Assembly (NCBI GenBank): GCA_015075275.1
Contig: JABTUU010000001.1
Location: 1,095,216-1,159,215 of the forward strand
Origin: Anaerolineales bacterium
Lineage (GTDB): Bacteria > Chloroflexota > Anaerolineae > Anaerolineales > Villigracilaceae
DNA length: 64,000 bases
Reading direction: 5' to 3'
Every line of letters starts with the position of its first letter. The first letter of the stretch is position 1. This document shows positions 51,886-60,699 of this stretch, piece after piece. The translations under genes were made by a program, and so were the position numbers. A model generated the notes under the pieces. That model was not told the origin of the DNA, did not search any database, and worked only from the letters and a program-made list of their open reading frames with translations.

Positions 51886-52635
51886 TTATCGAATCTGCAA
51901 GCGGTCGAGCGCGGCTGGGATTTCTGCCAGCGTAGAGACGACCGCATCCGGCAAACTTTGAGGTTGGGTCGCCTCGCGCGAGTCGGCGCGCCGCTTGATC
52001 CAGATCGCCCTCAGCCCGGCATTTTTTGCGCCGTGAATATCCGCGTTGAGGTTATCGCCGATCATGGCTGTCTCGGAAGGAAGGAAGCGCCAATTAGACA
52101 GCGCTAACTCGAAGATATGCGCGTGCGGCTTGCGGTAACCGCACGCGGCGGAAGTCAACGCGAAATCGAAAAAGCGTCTGATGCCAAATTTACGCAGGAG
52201 TTGTTGCACGTCTTGATCGTCGCCGGCGTTTGAGATCAACCCCATGCGGTAGCCGTCTTCCCCGATCCTTTTCAGCGTCTGTAACGCGTCGTCTTCCAAC
52301 ATCCAATTCTGTTGCGTGGCGGCGAAGAGACGGTCCAGCGCCTCGCGGAGTATCCGGTCGGAAATTTCGCCGTATCCTTTACCGGTTAGCACGTCGCGCA
52401 GGACAAACGAATACGTCGTTTCGAGCAAGTCCTTTTCGCGCTGTTTAAAATACTCTTCCAGTCTCCGTCGGAATTCCACCGGGAATGTAGAGAGGTTCAG
52501 TTCCAGCCCTTGTTCTTGCAGGTAACGAGTCAGAGCCTCGTCGCCGCGCGTATTGACTGAATAAGCGGCATCGCGCTCATACATGAGCGTCCCGCCGAGA
52601 TCGAAGATGATTGCGCGAAGAATGGAGGGAGGCAT
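51886..52635 (-). CDS. HAD superfamily hydrolase
   Basis: 249 residues from the ATG at 52635; the frame is open upstream, but that part overlaps the end of the next gene and lacks HAD features. Motif I is AIIFDLGGTLMY, motif II lies in LGLISNAGDD, the Lys motif in CGYRKPHAHIF and motif IV in AMIGDNLNADIHGAKNAGLR. The cap is of the alpha-helical C1 type. It is a phosphatase or similar enzyme on a small phosphorylated compound; substrate unknown. Confidence 0.87.
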   Translation of the reverse strand: MPPSILRAIIFDLGGTLMYERDAAYSVNTRGDEALTRYLQEQGLELNLSTFPVEFRRRLEEYFKQREKDLLETTYSFVLRDVLTGKGYGEISDRILREALDRLFAATQQNWMLEDDALQTLKRIGEDGYRMGLISNAGDDQDVQQLLRKFGIRRFFDFALTSAACGYRKPHAHIFELALSNWRFLPSETAMIGDNLNADIHGAKNAGLRAIWIKRRADSREATQPQSLPDAVVSTLAEIPAALDRLQIR

Positions 52636-52655
52636 GAGGTTGTGGAAGGTGTTGT

Positions 52656-54950
52656 TCAACCACAGCGGATCGAACGCCCGCGGGGGGTGAAAAAATAATA
52701 ATACTCCAAGTGCGGCCTGGCGTCGGTGAGAATCGCCGTATCTTTTTCTTCTTCCAGAACGCACGAGCGGTTGCCGATATATTTTTCGAAGATCACGTCG
52801 GGCGTCAGCGAGATATCCGCGCCGTCTGCGAAAATTCCCTCGCTGTTTTCGAGGTATGTTGCAAGCCCGACGTTCATGTACTCTCGATCAAATTCGATCT
52901 CCTGGTTGCTGGCGACGACCCAGTCGCGGAATAATTCTAAGTATGGGAAAACGGAGGCGGCTGTTTTGGGAATACTGTGTCTCTCGTTCATCCACGCGCA
53001 AAATATACCGCCTTTGTCGAGATGCGACTGATATAACTGCATTGCTTCGCGCGAATACAGGTTGTTATGCCCCGCCGTGAAGCTGTTCAAAGGATCAATG
53101 AAGATCAGGTCATAGGTTTCGTTCGGGTAGGCGTATAAATAGCGCCGCCCATCGTCGGTAATATACTGAACGCGGGGATCGGCGAGCGTTTTCTGCGCGG
53201 CGGGAACGTATTGATCCAGGAGCGTTCCCAAGTCGTCTATCAATTCCACAATGACGATTTTTTCCGCACCGGGCATTTGCGTCAGAAAATATGCCGTATT
53301 CGACCCGCCCAGCCCGATGATCAATATCTTTTTGGGGCGGCTTGCGCCTGCGCAGGTAAACGCGGAGCGTTCATAATCTCCGTAGGAGGGGAAGTAGCTG
53401 TTTTGAATCCCGCCGATCCACAATTTGGCTGGAGAGTCTGGTTTTGAATAAAATCCCAACGCGAGCGCGCTGTCGCTCGATTCGCGCGTAACCACGGGTC
53501 CGCTCGCTACGATCTCGTAGAATTTTCCATACAAGGCGCCGCGCCATGGGGTAGCCAGCGCCAGAAGAACAAGGCACGCGGGGAGAACATATACTTTGTT
53601 TTGCAGAGTCAGACGTTTCTTCCACACCAAACTTGTAAAGAGCAGGCTGAGCAACGCCAACACCTTCAGCGTTAGTTCCGTTCCCAGCCACGCAAGGAAC
53701 GCGAAACTGATCGTCAAGGATCCAACGACTGAGCCGAGTATGTTTGCAAGGTGAATATCTCCCACGCGCTTCCCGGCGATATTTGCGCTTGTAATTGCGA
53801 TTCGATCCAGCACAGGGAGTCCGCCTCCCATGACCAGGCTGGCTGGCAGGACAAGCGCGAAGGCGGGAAGAAAATATTGGAACAGGCTCGAAACCATCAG
53901 CCTCCGCGAAAAAACGAGACCGCTTGCCGTTTCTACAAAAGGAGGAATGGGTTGTTGCGGATTTGCGAACGCCTCCTTGATCCATGGCTGAAGCGATGGC
54001 GTATGCAGCGCGCTCGCGACAAACAGGAAAGACAATAAAGCGATGATGCCGCTTGACAGTTGTAATTTCCAAAACAACGCGACTCGGTCATGACTTTGAT
54101 CCGCTTTTCGCCCCCAGATGAATCCGCCGATCGCCAGCCCCGTTAGAAAGACGAACAACACGCTTGGGAAGCCGTAGGCAGTCCCTTTGTTCCAGATGCC
54201 AAGCGCGCGAAACCAAAGCATTTCAAAGCCGAGGTTGATAAACCCTGTCAGAAACGCCGCCAGCAAAATAGCGCGATATGAAACGTCTTCCGATTCCCGA
54301 GGATGCGCCTCTTTCGATTCGTTTTGCGGCGCGGATTCTTCCCTGCCAAGAAGAGCCATCGCGCCAATGCCTACGCTGAAATTAAGCAGGACCGCGATGA
54401 GCGTTGTTCCGTTGAGACCCGCCCAGCCGATCAGAACAAACCCGGTGATCAGCGCTCCCATCCCTGCGCCTACTGTGTTGATGCCGTACAGCAAACCGAT
54501 CACACGCCCGGATGTGTCCACGCGATTCACAAACGATTGCGTCAGTAGCGGCAGCGTCATTCCCATGAATAGCGTGGGAATCAAAAGGAGAAGAAAGCTA
54601 AGAAGAAAGACAACCGGATATGGGCTTCCCGCCGTGCGTTGACCGATCCAGTGGATGAGGGCGGGGCTGAAGTACCCAAAAATGGCTATTCCTATCTCGA
54701 CAATGCCATAAGCCAGAACGACGCGTTTAAGCCGGTGCGCAATTCTTCCGCCCAAAAGCGACCCAAGCCCAAGCCCCGCCATATACGCGGCAACGATCAG
54801 CGTGATCGCCGTCATGGTGACCCCGAAATAGATTTCGAGCAAGCGGTGCCAGACGATCTGGTAGATCAAACCGGCCGCGCCGGACAACAAAAACAACACC
54901 GCGATGATCAATACTCGCGAATTGTTTTCCGACTTGGTTGATTTCATCAT
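52656..54950 (-). CDS. Fused MFS-type membrane and spermidine synthase-like protein
   Basis: 764 residues. The first part (about 10-470) has about twelve membrane helices of the spermidine synthase-associated MFS type (LLSGAAGLIYQIVWHRLLEI, MAGLGLGSLLGGRIAHRLKR). The last part (about 540-720) is a SpeE-like fold: KILIIGLGGSNTAYFLTQM, IVELID, DGRRYLYAYP and LIFIDPLNSFTAGHNNLYS with the catalytic-type Asp. Whether polyamines are made is uncertain, as no speD or related gene is near. It is probably a transferase attached to a transport or sensing module. Confidence 0.88.
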   Translation of the reverse strand: MMKSTKSENNSRVLIIAVLFLLSGAAGLIYQIVWHRLLEIYFGVTMTAITLIVAAYMAGLGLGSLLGGRIAHRLKRVVLAYGIVEIGIAIFGYFSPALIHWIGQRTAGSPYPVVFLLSFLLLLIPTLFMGMTLPLLTQSFVNRVDTSGRVIGLLYGINTVGAGMGALITGFVLIGWAGLNGTTLIAVLLNFSVGIGAMALLGREESAPQNESKEAHPRESEDVSYRAILLAAFLTGFINLGFEMLWFRALGIWNKGTAYGFPSVLFVFLTGLAIGGFIWGRKADQSHDRVALFWKLQLSSGIIALLSFLFVASALHTPSLQPWIKEAFANPQQPIPPFVETASGLVFSRRLMVSSLFQYFLPAFALVLPASLVMGGGLPVLDRIAITSANIAGKRVGDIHLANILGSVVGSLTISFAFLAWLGTELTLKVLALLSLLFTSLVWKKRLTLQNKVYVLPACLVLLALATPWRGALYGKFYEIVASGPVVTRESSDSALALGFYSKPDSPAKLWIGGIQNSYFPSYGDYERSAFTCAGASRPKKILIIGLGGSNTAYFLTQMPGAEKIVIVELIDDLGTLLDQYVPAAQKTLADPRVQYITDDGRRYLYAYPNETYDLIFIDPLNSFTAGHNNLYSREAMQLYQSHLDKGGIFCAWMNERHSIPKTAASVFPYLELFRDWVVASNQEIEFDREYMNVGLATYLENSEGIFADGADISLTPDVIFEKYIGNRSCVLEEEKDTAILTDARPHLEYYYFFTPRGRSIRCG

Positions 54951-54962
54951 AATGGGGAGATT

Positions 54963-56297
54963 CTAATTGACTGTTACCGGCTCTTGCCCGGCAGATCGTT
55001 GCGGCAAGGTGGTGACCAGCACTTTATCCACGCGGCGGCCGTCCATGTCAACCACTTCGAAGCGCAAATTGCGCCACTCGAAGTGATCCGCCGATATTGG
55101 CACGCGCCCCAACGACATCATTATGAATCCGCTGAGAGTTTCGTACTCGCCTTCGTGCGGAAGCGCGTTGAGTTTGAAGATTTCCTTGAATTCGTCCGTT
55201 TCCAACATGCCGTCTAATAACCACGATCCGTCTTGCCGCTGTGTCGCTTGCGGCTCTTCGTGCTCCATCTGTCCTACGATCTCTTCCAGAATGTCGTTGA
55301 TAGTAATCAGCCCTTGCAAGCCGCCAAATTCATCAACGACAAGAAGTATCTGCGTTCCTTTTTCCTTGAAGACTTCAAGCGCGCGCGAAGCAAACATGGT
55401 CTCCGGAATGAAGAAGGCTGGCTTGAGAACGTCTTTCAAGCGGATGTCTTCGCCGCTTAAACTTTTCATCAACAAGTCGCGGGCTTTAACGATGCCTAGA
55501 ATCGTGTCGAGCGTTCCCTGTCGTACGGGGAAGCGCGAGTATTCGCTTTCGCCGATCTTCTTGTGAACGTCTGCCAGTGTGTCGTCAATATCTAAATAAA
55601 CAATATCGGGGCGCGGCGTCATCAATGAATACACGCGTTGATCGTTAAGACTGAACACGCCTTCCACCATGTCGTGTTCGGCTTCTTCAAAAACGCCCGC
55701 TTCAGTGCCTTGGTCTATCAACAATTGAATTTCTTCTTCGGTGACCGGCGGCTCTTCGCTGATCTTCACGCCGAGAATTTTTAATACGAATTCGGTTGAA
55801 ACGCTTAAGAGCTTAATGATCGGCGAGAGTATTTTTGAAAAGAACACCATCGGTCCCGCAATTGTGGATGAGACTCCCTCTGGATCGCGCAGCGCCAGCC
55901 GCTTAGGCACCAATTCGCCCAATACAAGCGAGAGGTAGGTTACAGGCAGCACGCCAATTAACAAACCGATCGCTTCGCTATATGGCGCAAGCGCGGGCAG
56001 GGCGCTGAGCCGTTGATTGATCCAGACGCCGATCGTCGCCCCGGTGAGCGCGCCGATCAATAGATCAATAGATGTAATTCCGATCTGAATGACCGACAGG
56101 AAACGATTCGGATCCTCGGTAAGTTTCAGCACAATGCCCGCACGCGCGTCGCCTTTGTTCTGTTCATTTTGAAGCCGCGCCTTGCGCACGGAAAGCAGGG
56201 CGGTTTCTGCCATGGCGAGTATGCCGTTCAAGACGAGCAAGATTGTGATGGTGATCAGCCCAGATGTAAGATTGATTTCTATGGGAATTTCGGACAT
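54963..56297 (-). CDS. CNNM/CBS domain protein (HlyC/CorC family)
   Basis: 444 residues. The N-terminal CNNM membrane domain (about 1-200: LNGILAMAETALLSVRKARL, LSLVLGELVPKRLAL) is followed by two CBS motifs (VYSLMTPRPDIVYLDIDDTL, TQILLVVDEFGGLQGLITIND) and a C-terminal CorC-type transporter-associated domain (DGSWLLDGMLETDEFKEIF). Related proteins act in magnesium or other divalent cation export and nucleotide sensing. Confidence 0.92.
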   Translation of the reverse strand: MSEIPIEINLTSGLITITILLVLNGILAMAETALLSVRKARLQNEQNKGDARAGIVLKLTEDPNRFLSVIQIGITSIDLLIGALTGATIGVWINQRLSALPALAPYSEAIGLLIGVLPVTYLSLVLGELVPKRLALRDPEGVSSTIAGPMVFFSKILSPIIKLLSVSTEFVLKILGVKISEEPPVTEEEIQLLIDQGTEAGVFEEAEHDMVEGVFSLNDQRVYSLMTPRPDIVYLDIDDTLADVHKKIGESEYSRFPVRQGTLDTILGIVKARDLLMKSLSGEDIRLKDVLKPAFFIPETMFASRALEVFKEKGTQILLVVDEFGGLQGLITINDILEEIVGQMEHEEPQATQRQDGSWLLDGMLETDEFKEIFKLNALPHEGEYETLSGFIMMSLGRVPISADHFEWRNLRFEVVDMDGRRVDKVLVTTLPQRSAGQEPVTVN

Positions 56298-56345
56298 GAG
56301 TCTGAGAGCGTTTCCAACGTTTCTTGTATTGTACTATAACCCGCT

Positions 56346-57404
56346 TCAAGCAACGTGGATACCCGACCCTGTTTCGACGCGCCCGATCATCCAGACAGGT
56401 TGATTTATCTCGGCAGCGCGGGCGGTGAACGCCGCCAATTTTTCTTGCGGAACGCCGAGCAGTAATCCGCCGCTGGTTTGCGGATCGAACAACAACATTC
56501 GATTCTCTTCGTCAATCGCGTCGGCAAGCTTCACCCGCGCCTCGAAGTGGGATTTGTTATCGAACGCGCCGCCGGCGAAACATCCCTTTTCAGCATATTT
56601 CCTCGCGCCTGAAATGAACGGAATTTTTTCAAACTCCAATTTCAACGCAACGCCCGACGCGTTCGCCATCTCAAGCCCGTGACCCAATAAACTGTAGCCG
56701 GTAATGTCCGTCCCGCCGCGCAGACCGAATTCCACAGCCAGTTGACTCGCCTCTTTGTTCAAGCGTTTCATCCAATTGACTGCTTCACGCAGATCGTTAG
56801 CGTCTACTTGCTCGCGCTTCAACGCAGTCGTTGTGACTCCGAAGCCGAGTGGCTTGGTCAACACCAGCGCATCACCGACTTTGAGTCCGCCTTTGCTCAA
56901 CATCTTGCGCGGGTCAACAAATCCGATGACGACAAGCCCGAATTTTGGCTCTTTGTCTTTCACCGTGTGCCCGCCGGCGATGACGACTCCCGCTTCGCGT
57001 GCTTTTTCCGCGCCGCCGTGAATGATCTCGCTGGAAATTTCATTCGGCAAATTATCTGGCAGGGCGGCGACGTTTAATGCTAGGAATGGTCTGCCTCCCA
57101 TCGCGTACACATCCGACATGCTGTTTGCCGCGGCGATGGCGCCGTAATCGTAGGCATCATCCACAACTGGGGTGAAGAAATCGGTGGTGACGACGAGTGC
57201 GCGGTCGTCGTCTAAACGCCAAACAGCCGCGTCATCCGGTTCACGCAGACCAACCAAAAGGTCCGGATAAGAGGCGGAGTTAAAGGTATTTTGAAGGGGA
57301 CGCAGAACCTGCGTCAGCGCGTCGGCGCTTAGTTTGGACGCTCAACCCGCGCACGTTGAAAGAGTCGTGAGGCGGATTTCACGTCCTGTTTGAGGAATGG
57401 GCAT
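56346..57404 (-). CDS. selD: Selenide, water dikinase SelD with in-frame UGA selenocysteine
   Basis: 352 residues if the TGA at 57342-57344 is read as selenocysteine (residue 21). Without this, the frame would begin at a TTG at 57257 and lack the catalytic N-terminus. From the ATG at 57404 the protein reads MPIPQTGREIRLTTLS, then TCAG-Sec-ASKLSADALTQVL. Sec21 and Lys24 take the place of the catalytic Cys and Lys of other SelD proteins, with the same spacing. VTTDFFTPVVDD, AAANSMSDVYAMGG, AGGHTVKDKEPKFGL and TDITGYSLLGHG confirm the family. It makes selenophosphate from selenide and ATP for selenocysteine and other selenium uses. Confidence 0.9.
57316..57341 (-). promoter_or_regulatory. Candidate bacterial SECIS hairpin downstream of the selD UGA
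   Basis: On the minus strand, 13 bases after the UGA, AGCGC-CGAC-GCGCT (57329-57316) can fold into a 5-bp stem; an alternative stem GCGTC/GACGC starts directly after the UGA. Bacterial SECIS elements lie in this window, but these are short and the true structure is not certain. Confidence 0.4.
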
Positions 57405-57416
57405 TGTTGTAAATTT

Positions 57417-57443
57417 GTAGGGACAGGACAACCCTGCCCCTAC
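57417..57443. repeat. Imperfect palindrome between selD and the SPFH gene
   Basis: GTAGGGACAGG (57417-57427) and CCTGCCCCTAC (57433-57443) pair in 10 of 11 positions. It lies 12 bases before the selD ATG and 5 bases after the SPFH stop. GC-rich GTAGGGG-type palindromes recur in some Chloroflexota genomes, so it may be a dispersed repeat or a transcript hairpin. Confidence 0.45.
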
Positions 57444-57448
57444 GCGAT

Positions 57449-58462
57449 TTATTGCGGTGTGGATGGCATGCCCGGCAACGGTAAAATGAATTGGTTGCCC
57501 GACGGAATGAAGATAGTCTGTACTCCGGGCGCCAGTCTCAGAATATATTGGTATTGAAGCAACTCAGGCGTGAGGGATGCGGCAAGCAATTGATTGGCTT
57601 GCGCATCTGCCTGCGCCTGAATGACGACTGCTTCCGCTCTGCCTTTGGCTGTGATCACGGCTGCGTCGGCGAGACCTTGCGCCTCTTGACGGGCTTGCTC
57701 GGCTTCCTGTTTTTTCTGTTCTACGACTAACGCGGCTTGTAAGGCTTGCTGTTCAGCGATCTGCTTTTGCTCTACGGCGGCGGCGTACTCTTCGCTAAAG
57801 TGAATATCGCGTAAAATGAAATCGAGCAGTTCAAGGTTGTTTTTCGATAAACTGTTCACTAATTCATCGGTGATGATCTGAACCATCTCTTCGCGTTTGG
57901 TGGAGACGACTTCTTCCACGCCATATTGCGCCACCGCATCGCGGATGGCGCCGCGCGTTTCGGGGCGCACGATCCCGCTTTCGTAGTTATTCTGCCAGGC
58001 AATGTGCAGTTGTACGACTTTGGCTGGGTCAATGCGATAGATCACCGTTCCGTCAATGATCACTTCCTGTCCGTCTTTGGTGCGCGCGCGGATCGAATCT
58101 TCAGCGGAAGTTGGTCCCTGTTCCGGCAAGAAAGACATTGTATACGTTTGATTCGAGATGGAGTAATTTACCACTTGTTCAACAATGGGAAGGATCCAAT
58201 GCAGACCGGGCTCCAGCGCCGCCGGGCGGACGCCTCCCGCGCGCACTGTCTTGACCACGCCGCGTTCATTTGATTCAACATACACAAGCCCCGAACCCAA
58301 CACGGTGAGGATTGCGGCAACGATGACCAGAATCAACGCGCTCGAGCTGGACCCTTTGGCGGTCTGGTGACGGCTGGCGCGAACAGTTGCTAAGACGCCC
58401 AGCCCGATGGCAGCCAGCCATGTGAAAGCCGCCGCAGTTTTGATTACATCAACGATATTCAT
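57449..58462 (-). CDS. SPFH/prohibitin family membrane protein
   Basis: 337 residues. Two N-terminal hydrophobic segments (about 8-28 and 43-62) are followed by the SPFH domain (ESNERGVVKTVRAGGVRPAA, PGLHWILPIVEQVVNYSI, DGQEVIIDGTVIYRIDPAKV) and a long Ala/Gln/Glu-rich coiled coil (VVEQKKQEAEQARQEAQGLA), typical of prohibitin-like proteins that form membrane rings. The role here is unknown. It is a separate paralogue from the slipin at 62781 and lies 44 bases upstream of selD, possibly in the same transcript. Confidence 0.9.
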   Translation of the reverse strand: MNIVDVIKTAAAFTWLAAIGLGVLATVRASRHQTAKGSSSSALILVIVAAILTVLGSGLVYVESNERGVVKTVRAGGVRPAALEPGLHWILPIVEQVVNYSISNQTYTMSFLPEQGPTSAEDSIRARTKDGQEVIIDGTVIYRIDPAKVVQLHIAWQNNYESGIVRPETRGAIRDAVAQYGVEEVVSTKREEMVQIITDELVNSLSKNNLELLDFILRDIHFSEEYAAAVEQKQIAEQQALQAALVVEQKKQEAEQARQEAQGLADAAVITAKGRAEAVVIQAQADAQANQLLAASLTPELLQYQYILRLAPGVQTIFIPSGNQFILPLPGMPSTPQ

Positions 58463-58620
58463 AGTTTCTCCGATTTAATTTGAAGCAATTATACCGCTAT
58501 GATGCGATAGTAAATGCGGAAGATAAGCGATTGAGTTGGCTTTACCGGACAGGCGAATTAAGACTGTTATTGCTAAGTCCGACTAGAGGATGATTGACAA
58601 GAGGTGTTTCTGCGAGCGGG

Positions 58621-59565
58621 CTAATGCCAAATTCGGAACGATGTTTTTGTCGCAGTTGCCAGCCCTCGGTAATTGGCGACGATCTCGATGGATACAAGCT
58701 CGCCCGGTTTGAGATTCGCGAAATCGAATGAAAATTTGGCTACGCCGAATTGATCCGTCGCGAATACGATGGTCTGCGTCCTGCCGTCGGGCAAACGGAT
58801 AACGGCGACGCCGCTGGCGTTTGCGACGGCTTGCAAGGTCTGACTTTGGACGAGGATGAAAACAGTTTGCGAACCGCTGGATCGCGCAATGGGCGTCGCC
58901 ACGAATGCGCGCGCGCGAAGCGACAGCACCGGGTTGATGGTTGCGTCTTGCGGCGCGAGCGGGCTGAGTTGCGCAGCATCTTCTTTCAACGCGTCGAAAT
59001 AGATTCTGCCGAGATCCGTGAGCGCGATGCGATTTTGAAACTGTTCGGCGCGCCATTCAAAACGCGCATATTCGAAGTATTGTATGAACGCGTCGCCTTG
59101 TTGCTCGGCGGGCGCGACTGGAACCCCGAATTGCGTTGCGCCTCCGTTCGCTTTGTAGAAATCTAGAAAAGCGTAACAAACAGGCGCGCCGCTAAACATC
59201 TCGCACGCAAACGGATTCTTTGCTTCCAGCGGAACGGCAGGTTGATACAATGCGCGCCCTAATGGCGTTAAGACTATGCCGTTGGCGGCGGTTAATTCGA
59301 AACGCGCGCGCTGAAAATATTGCACGGTCTTCCCGTCGCGCGAAACGAATTGCTCGGTGATCGGATAGCCGTATACGAGATTTGGCTCACGGGCTTGGTT
59401 GTAAAACTGGAGAAATTCTCCTTGAATGTTATGCCCCGTTTCGGCAAAAAATTTCACGCCTGTATCTTGCGCCCGCGCGTTTTCTCGCGGCGTCCACAAG
59501 GCGGCTAAGGCAAGAAGTAGAAACGCAATTATTCTTGGCGCTTTCATTGACTTGATTATACTCAT
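58621..59565 (-). CDS. Secreted protein with two Chloroflexota-type repeat units
   Basis: 314 residues. A signal peptide covers about 1-32. The repeat FAETGHNIQGEFLQFYNQAR, then PNLVYGYPITEQF and VQYFQRARFEL, is followed by a second, more diverged unit (CYAFLDFYKANGGATQFGVP, IQYFEYARFEW). Units of this type recur in many secreted Anaerolineae proteins and have no known function to me. The last part (about 205-314) has beta-strand character like an Ig-like domain. It lies 18 bases from wecB and may be in the same operon. Confidence 0.72.
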   Translation of the reverse strand: MSIIKSMKAPRIIAFLLLALAALWTPRENARAQDTGVKFFAETGHNIQGEFLQFYNQAREPNLVYGYPITEQFVSRDGKTVQYFQRARFELTAANGIVLTPLGRALYQPAVPLEAKNPFACEMFSGAPVCYAFLDFYKANGGATQFGVPVAPAEQQGDAFIQYFEYARFEWRAEQFQNRIALTDLGRIYFDALKEDAAQLSPLAPQDATINPVLSLRARAFVATPIARSSGSQTVFILVQSQTLQAVANASGVAVIRLPDGRTQTIVFATDQFGVAKFSFDFANLKPGELVSIEIVANYRGLATATKTSFRIWH

Positions 59566-59583
59566 GTTGCGCGACGTTTCTCG

Positions 59584-60699
59584 TTATTTTTGCGCGAGCA
59601 GCGCCTCCACGATCCGCTTTGCCGCGCGCCCGTCGCCATACGGATTTACCGCTTTCGACATTTGCGCGTACGCAGACGCGTCGTCGAGCAGACGATGCGC
59701 TTCCTCTACAATTCGAGTCGTTTCTGTTCCGACAAGTTTGAGCGTTCCCGCCGCGACGCCTTCCGGACGTTCGGTCGTCTCGCGCATCACCAACACGGGG
59801 ACGCCAAATGTCGGCGCTTCTTCTTGAATTCCGCCCGAGTCGGTCAGAATCAGCGAAGCGCGTTTCATCAAATGCGCGAGCGGAAGATATTCCAGCGGCG
59901 GCAGAAGCATGATGTGTTTCACGCCGTTCAGAATTCGGTTGACCGGTTCCTGCACGTTCGGGTTTAAGTGGACGGGATATATAATTTCGACGTCTTCGCG
60001 CGCGGCGAGTTCGCGTAGCGCGCGACAGATATTTTCGATCGGTTCGCCGAAGTTCTCCCGTCGATGCGCAGTGACGAGAATCAGTTTCCTCGCCTTTGCG
60101 CCTTGAATACCCGCTCTTTCTGCCAGTTCTGTGATTTCCTGCGGTTCGTCTTGATTGACCACAAATTTTAATGCGTCAATGACCGGGTTGCCGGTCACAA
60201 AGACCTTTTCAGGCTCAACGCCTTCGTTGAGCAAGTTTTGTTTCGACCATTCCGTGGGCGCGAAGTGTAGATCGGCTGCGACGGTCGCCAGACGGCGGTT
60301 GATCTCTTCCGGGAACGGATGCCACTTGTTGTGTGTCCGTAAACCGGCTTCCACATGACCGAAACGGATTCTGCGATAGAACGCCGATAGCGAGGCGGTT
60401 AGAACGGTGGTGGTATCGCCGACGGCGAGCATCCAGTCAGGCTTAAATTCCTCCAACACAGATTCGAGATGAGTGAGAATTCCCGCGCTAAGTTGCGCCA
60501 GCGACTGCCCCTCGCGCATGAGATCGAGATCGTAGTCGGGTTGTATCTCGAATAGTCTCAGCGCTTGATCGAGCATTTGACGATGTTGAGCGGTGACGCA
60601 TACCCGCGCTTCGATCCCCGGCGTTTGTTTGAGCAAGCGAACGATAGGCGCCATTTTGATGGCTTCGGGGCGGGTGCCGAAGACAGAGAGGATTTTCAT
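59584..60699 (-). CDS. wecB: UDP-N-acetylglucosamine 2-epimerase (non-hydrolysing)
   Basis: 371 residues from the ATG at 60699; the frame continues upstream within wecC but that is not family sequence. KILSVFGTRPEAIKMAPIVR, GDTTTVLTASLSAFYRRIRFG, HVEAGLRTHNKWHPFPEEIN and LTDSGGIQEEAPTFGVPVLV with TERPEGVAAGT are hallmark motifs. It interconverts UDP-GlcNAc and UDP-ManNAc. The ATG overlaps the wecC stop (ATGA), and the wecC product uses its product, so they make UDP-ManNAcA for a surface glycan. Confidence 0.95.
   Translation of the reverse strand: MKILSVFGTRPEAIKMAPIVRLLKQTPGIEARVCVTAQHRQMLDQALRLFEIQPDYDLDLMREGQSLAQLSAGILTHLESVLEEFKPDWMLAVGDTTTVLTASLSAFYRRIRFGHVEAGLRTHNKWHPFPEEINRRLATVAADLHFAPTEWSKQNLLNEGVEPEKVFVTGNPVIDALKFVVNQDEPQEITELAERAGIQGAKARKLILVTAHRRENFGEPIENICRALRELAAREDVEIIYPVHLNPNVQEPVNRILNGVKHIMLLPPLEYLPLAHLMKRASLILTDSGGIQEEAPTFGVPVLVMRETTERPEGVAAGTLKLVGTETTRIVEEAHRLLDDASAYAQMSKAVNPYGDGRAAKRIVEALLAQK

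Noticed and set aside
57257..57404. selD 5' end as a pseudogene or truncated gene
   Set aside because: The frame runs without other stops through the TGA, the upstream translation matches the SelD N-terminus, and the TGA falls at the catalytic Cys/Sec position; selenocysteine explains it better.
58583..59056. A 157-residue Arg-rich frame overlapping the secreted protein
   Set aside because: It is an out-of-frame shadow of the 58621-59565 gene, which has a signal peptide and recognisable repeats.
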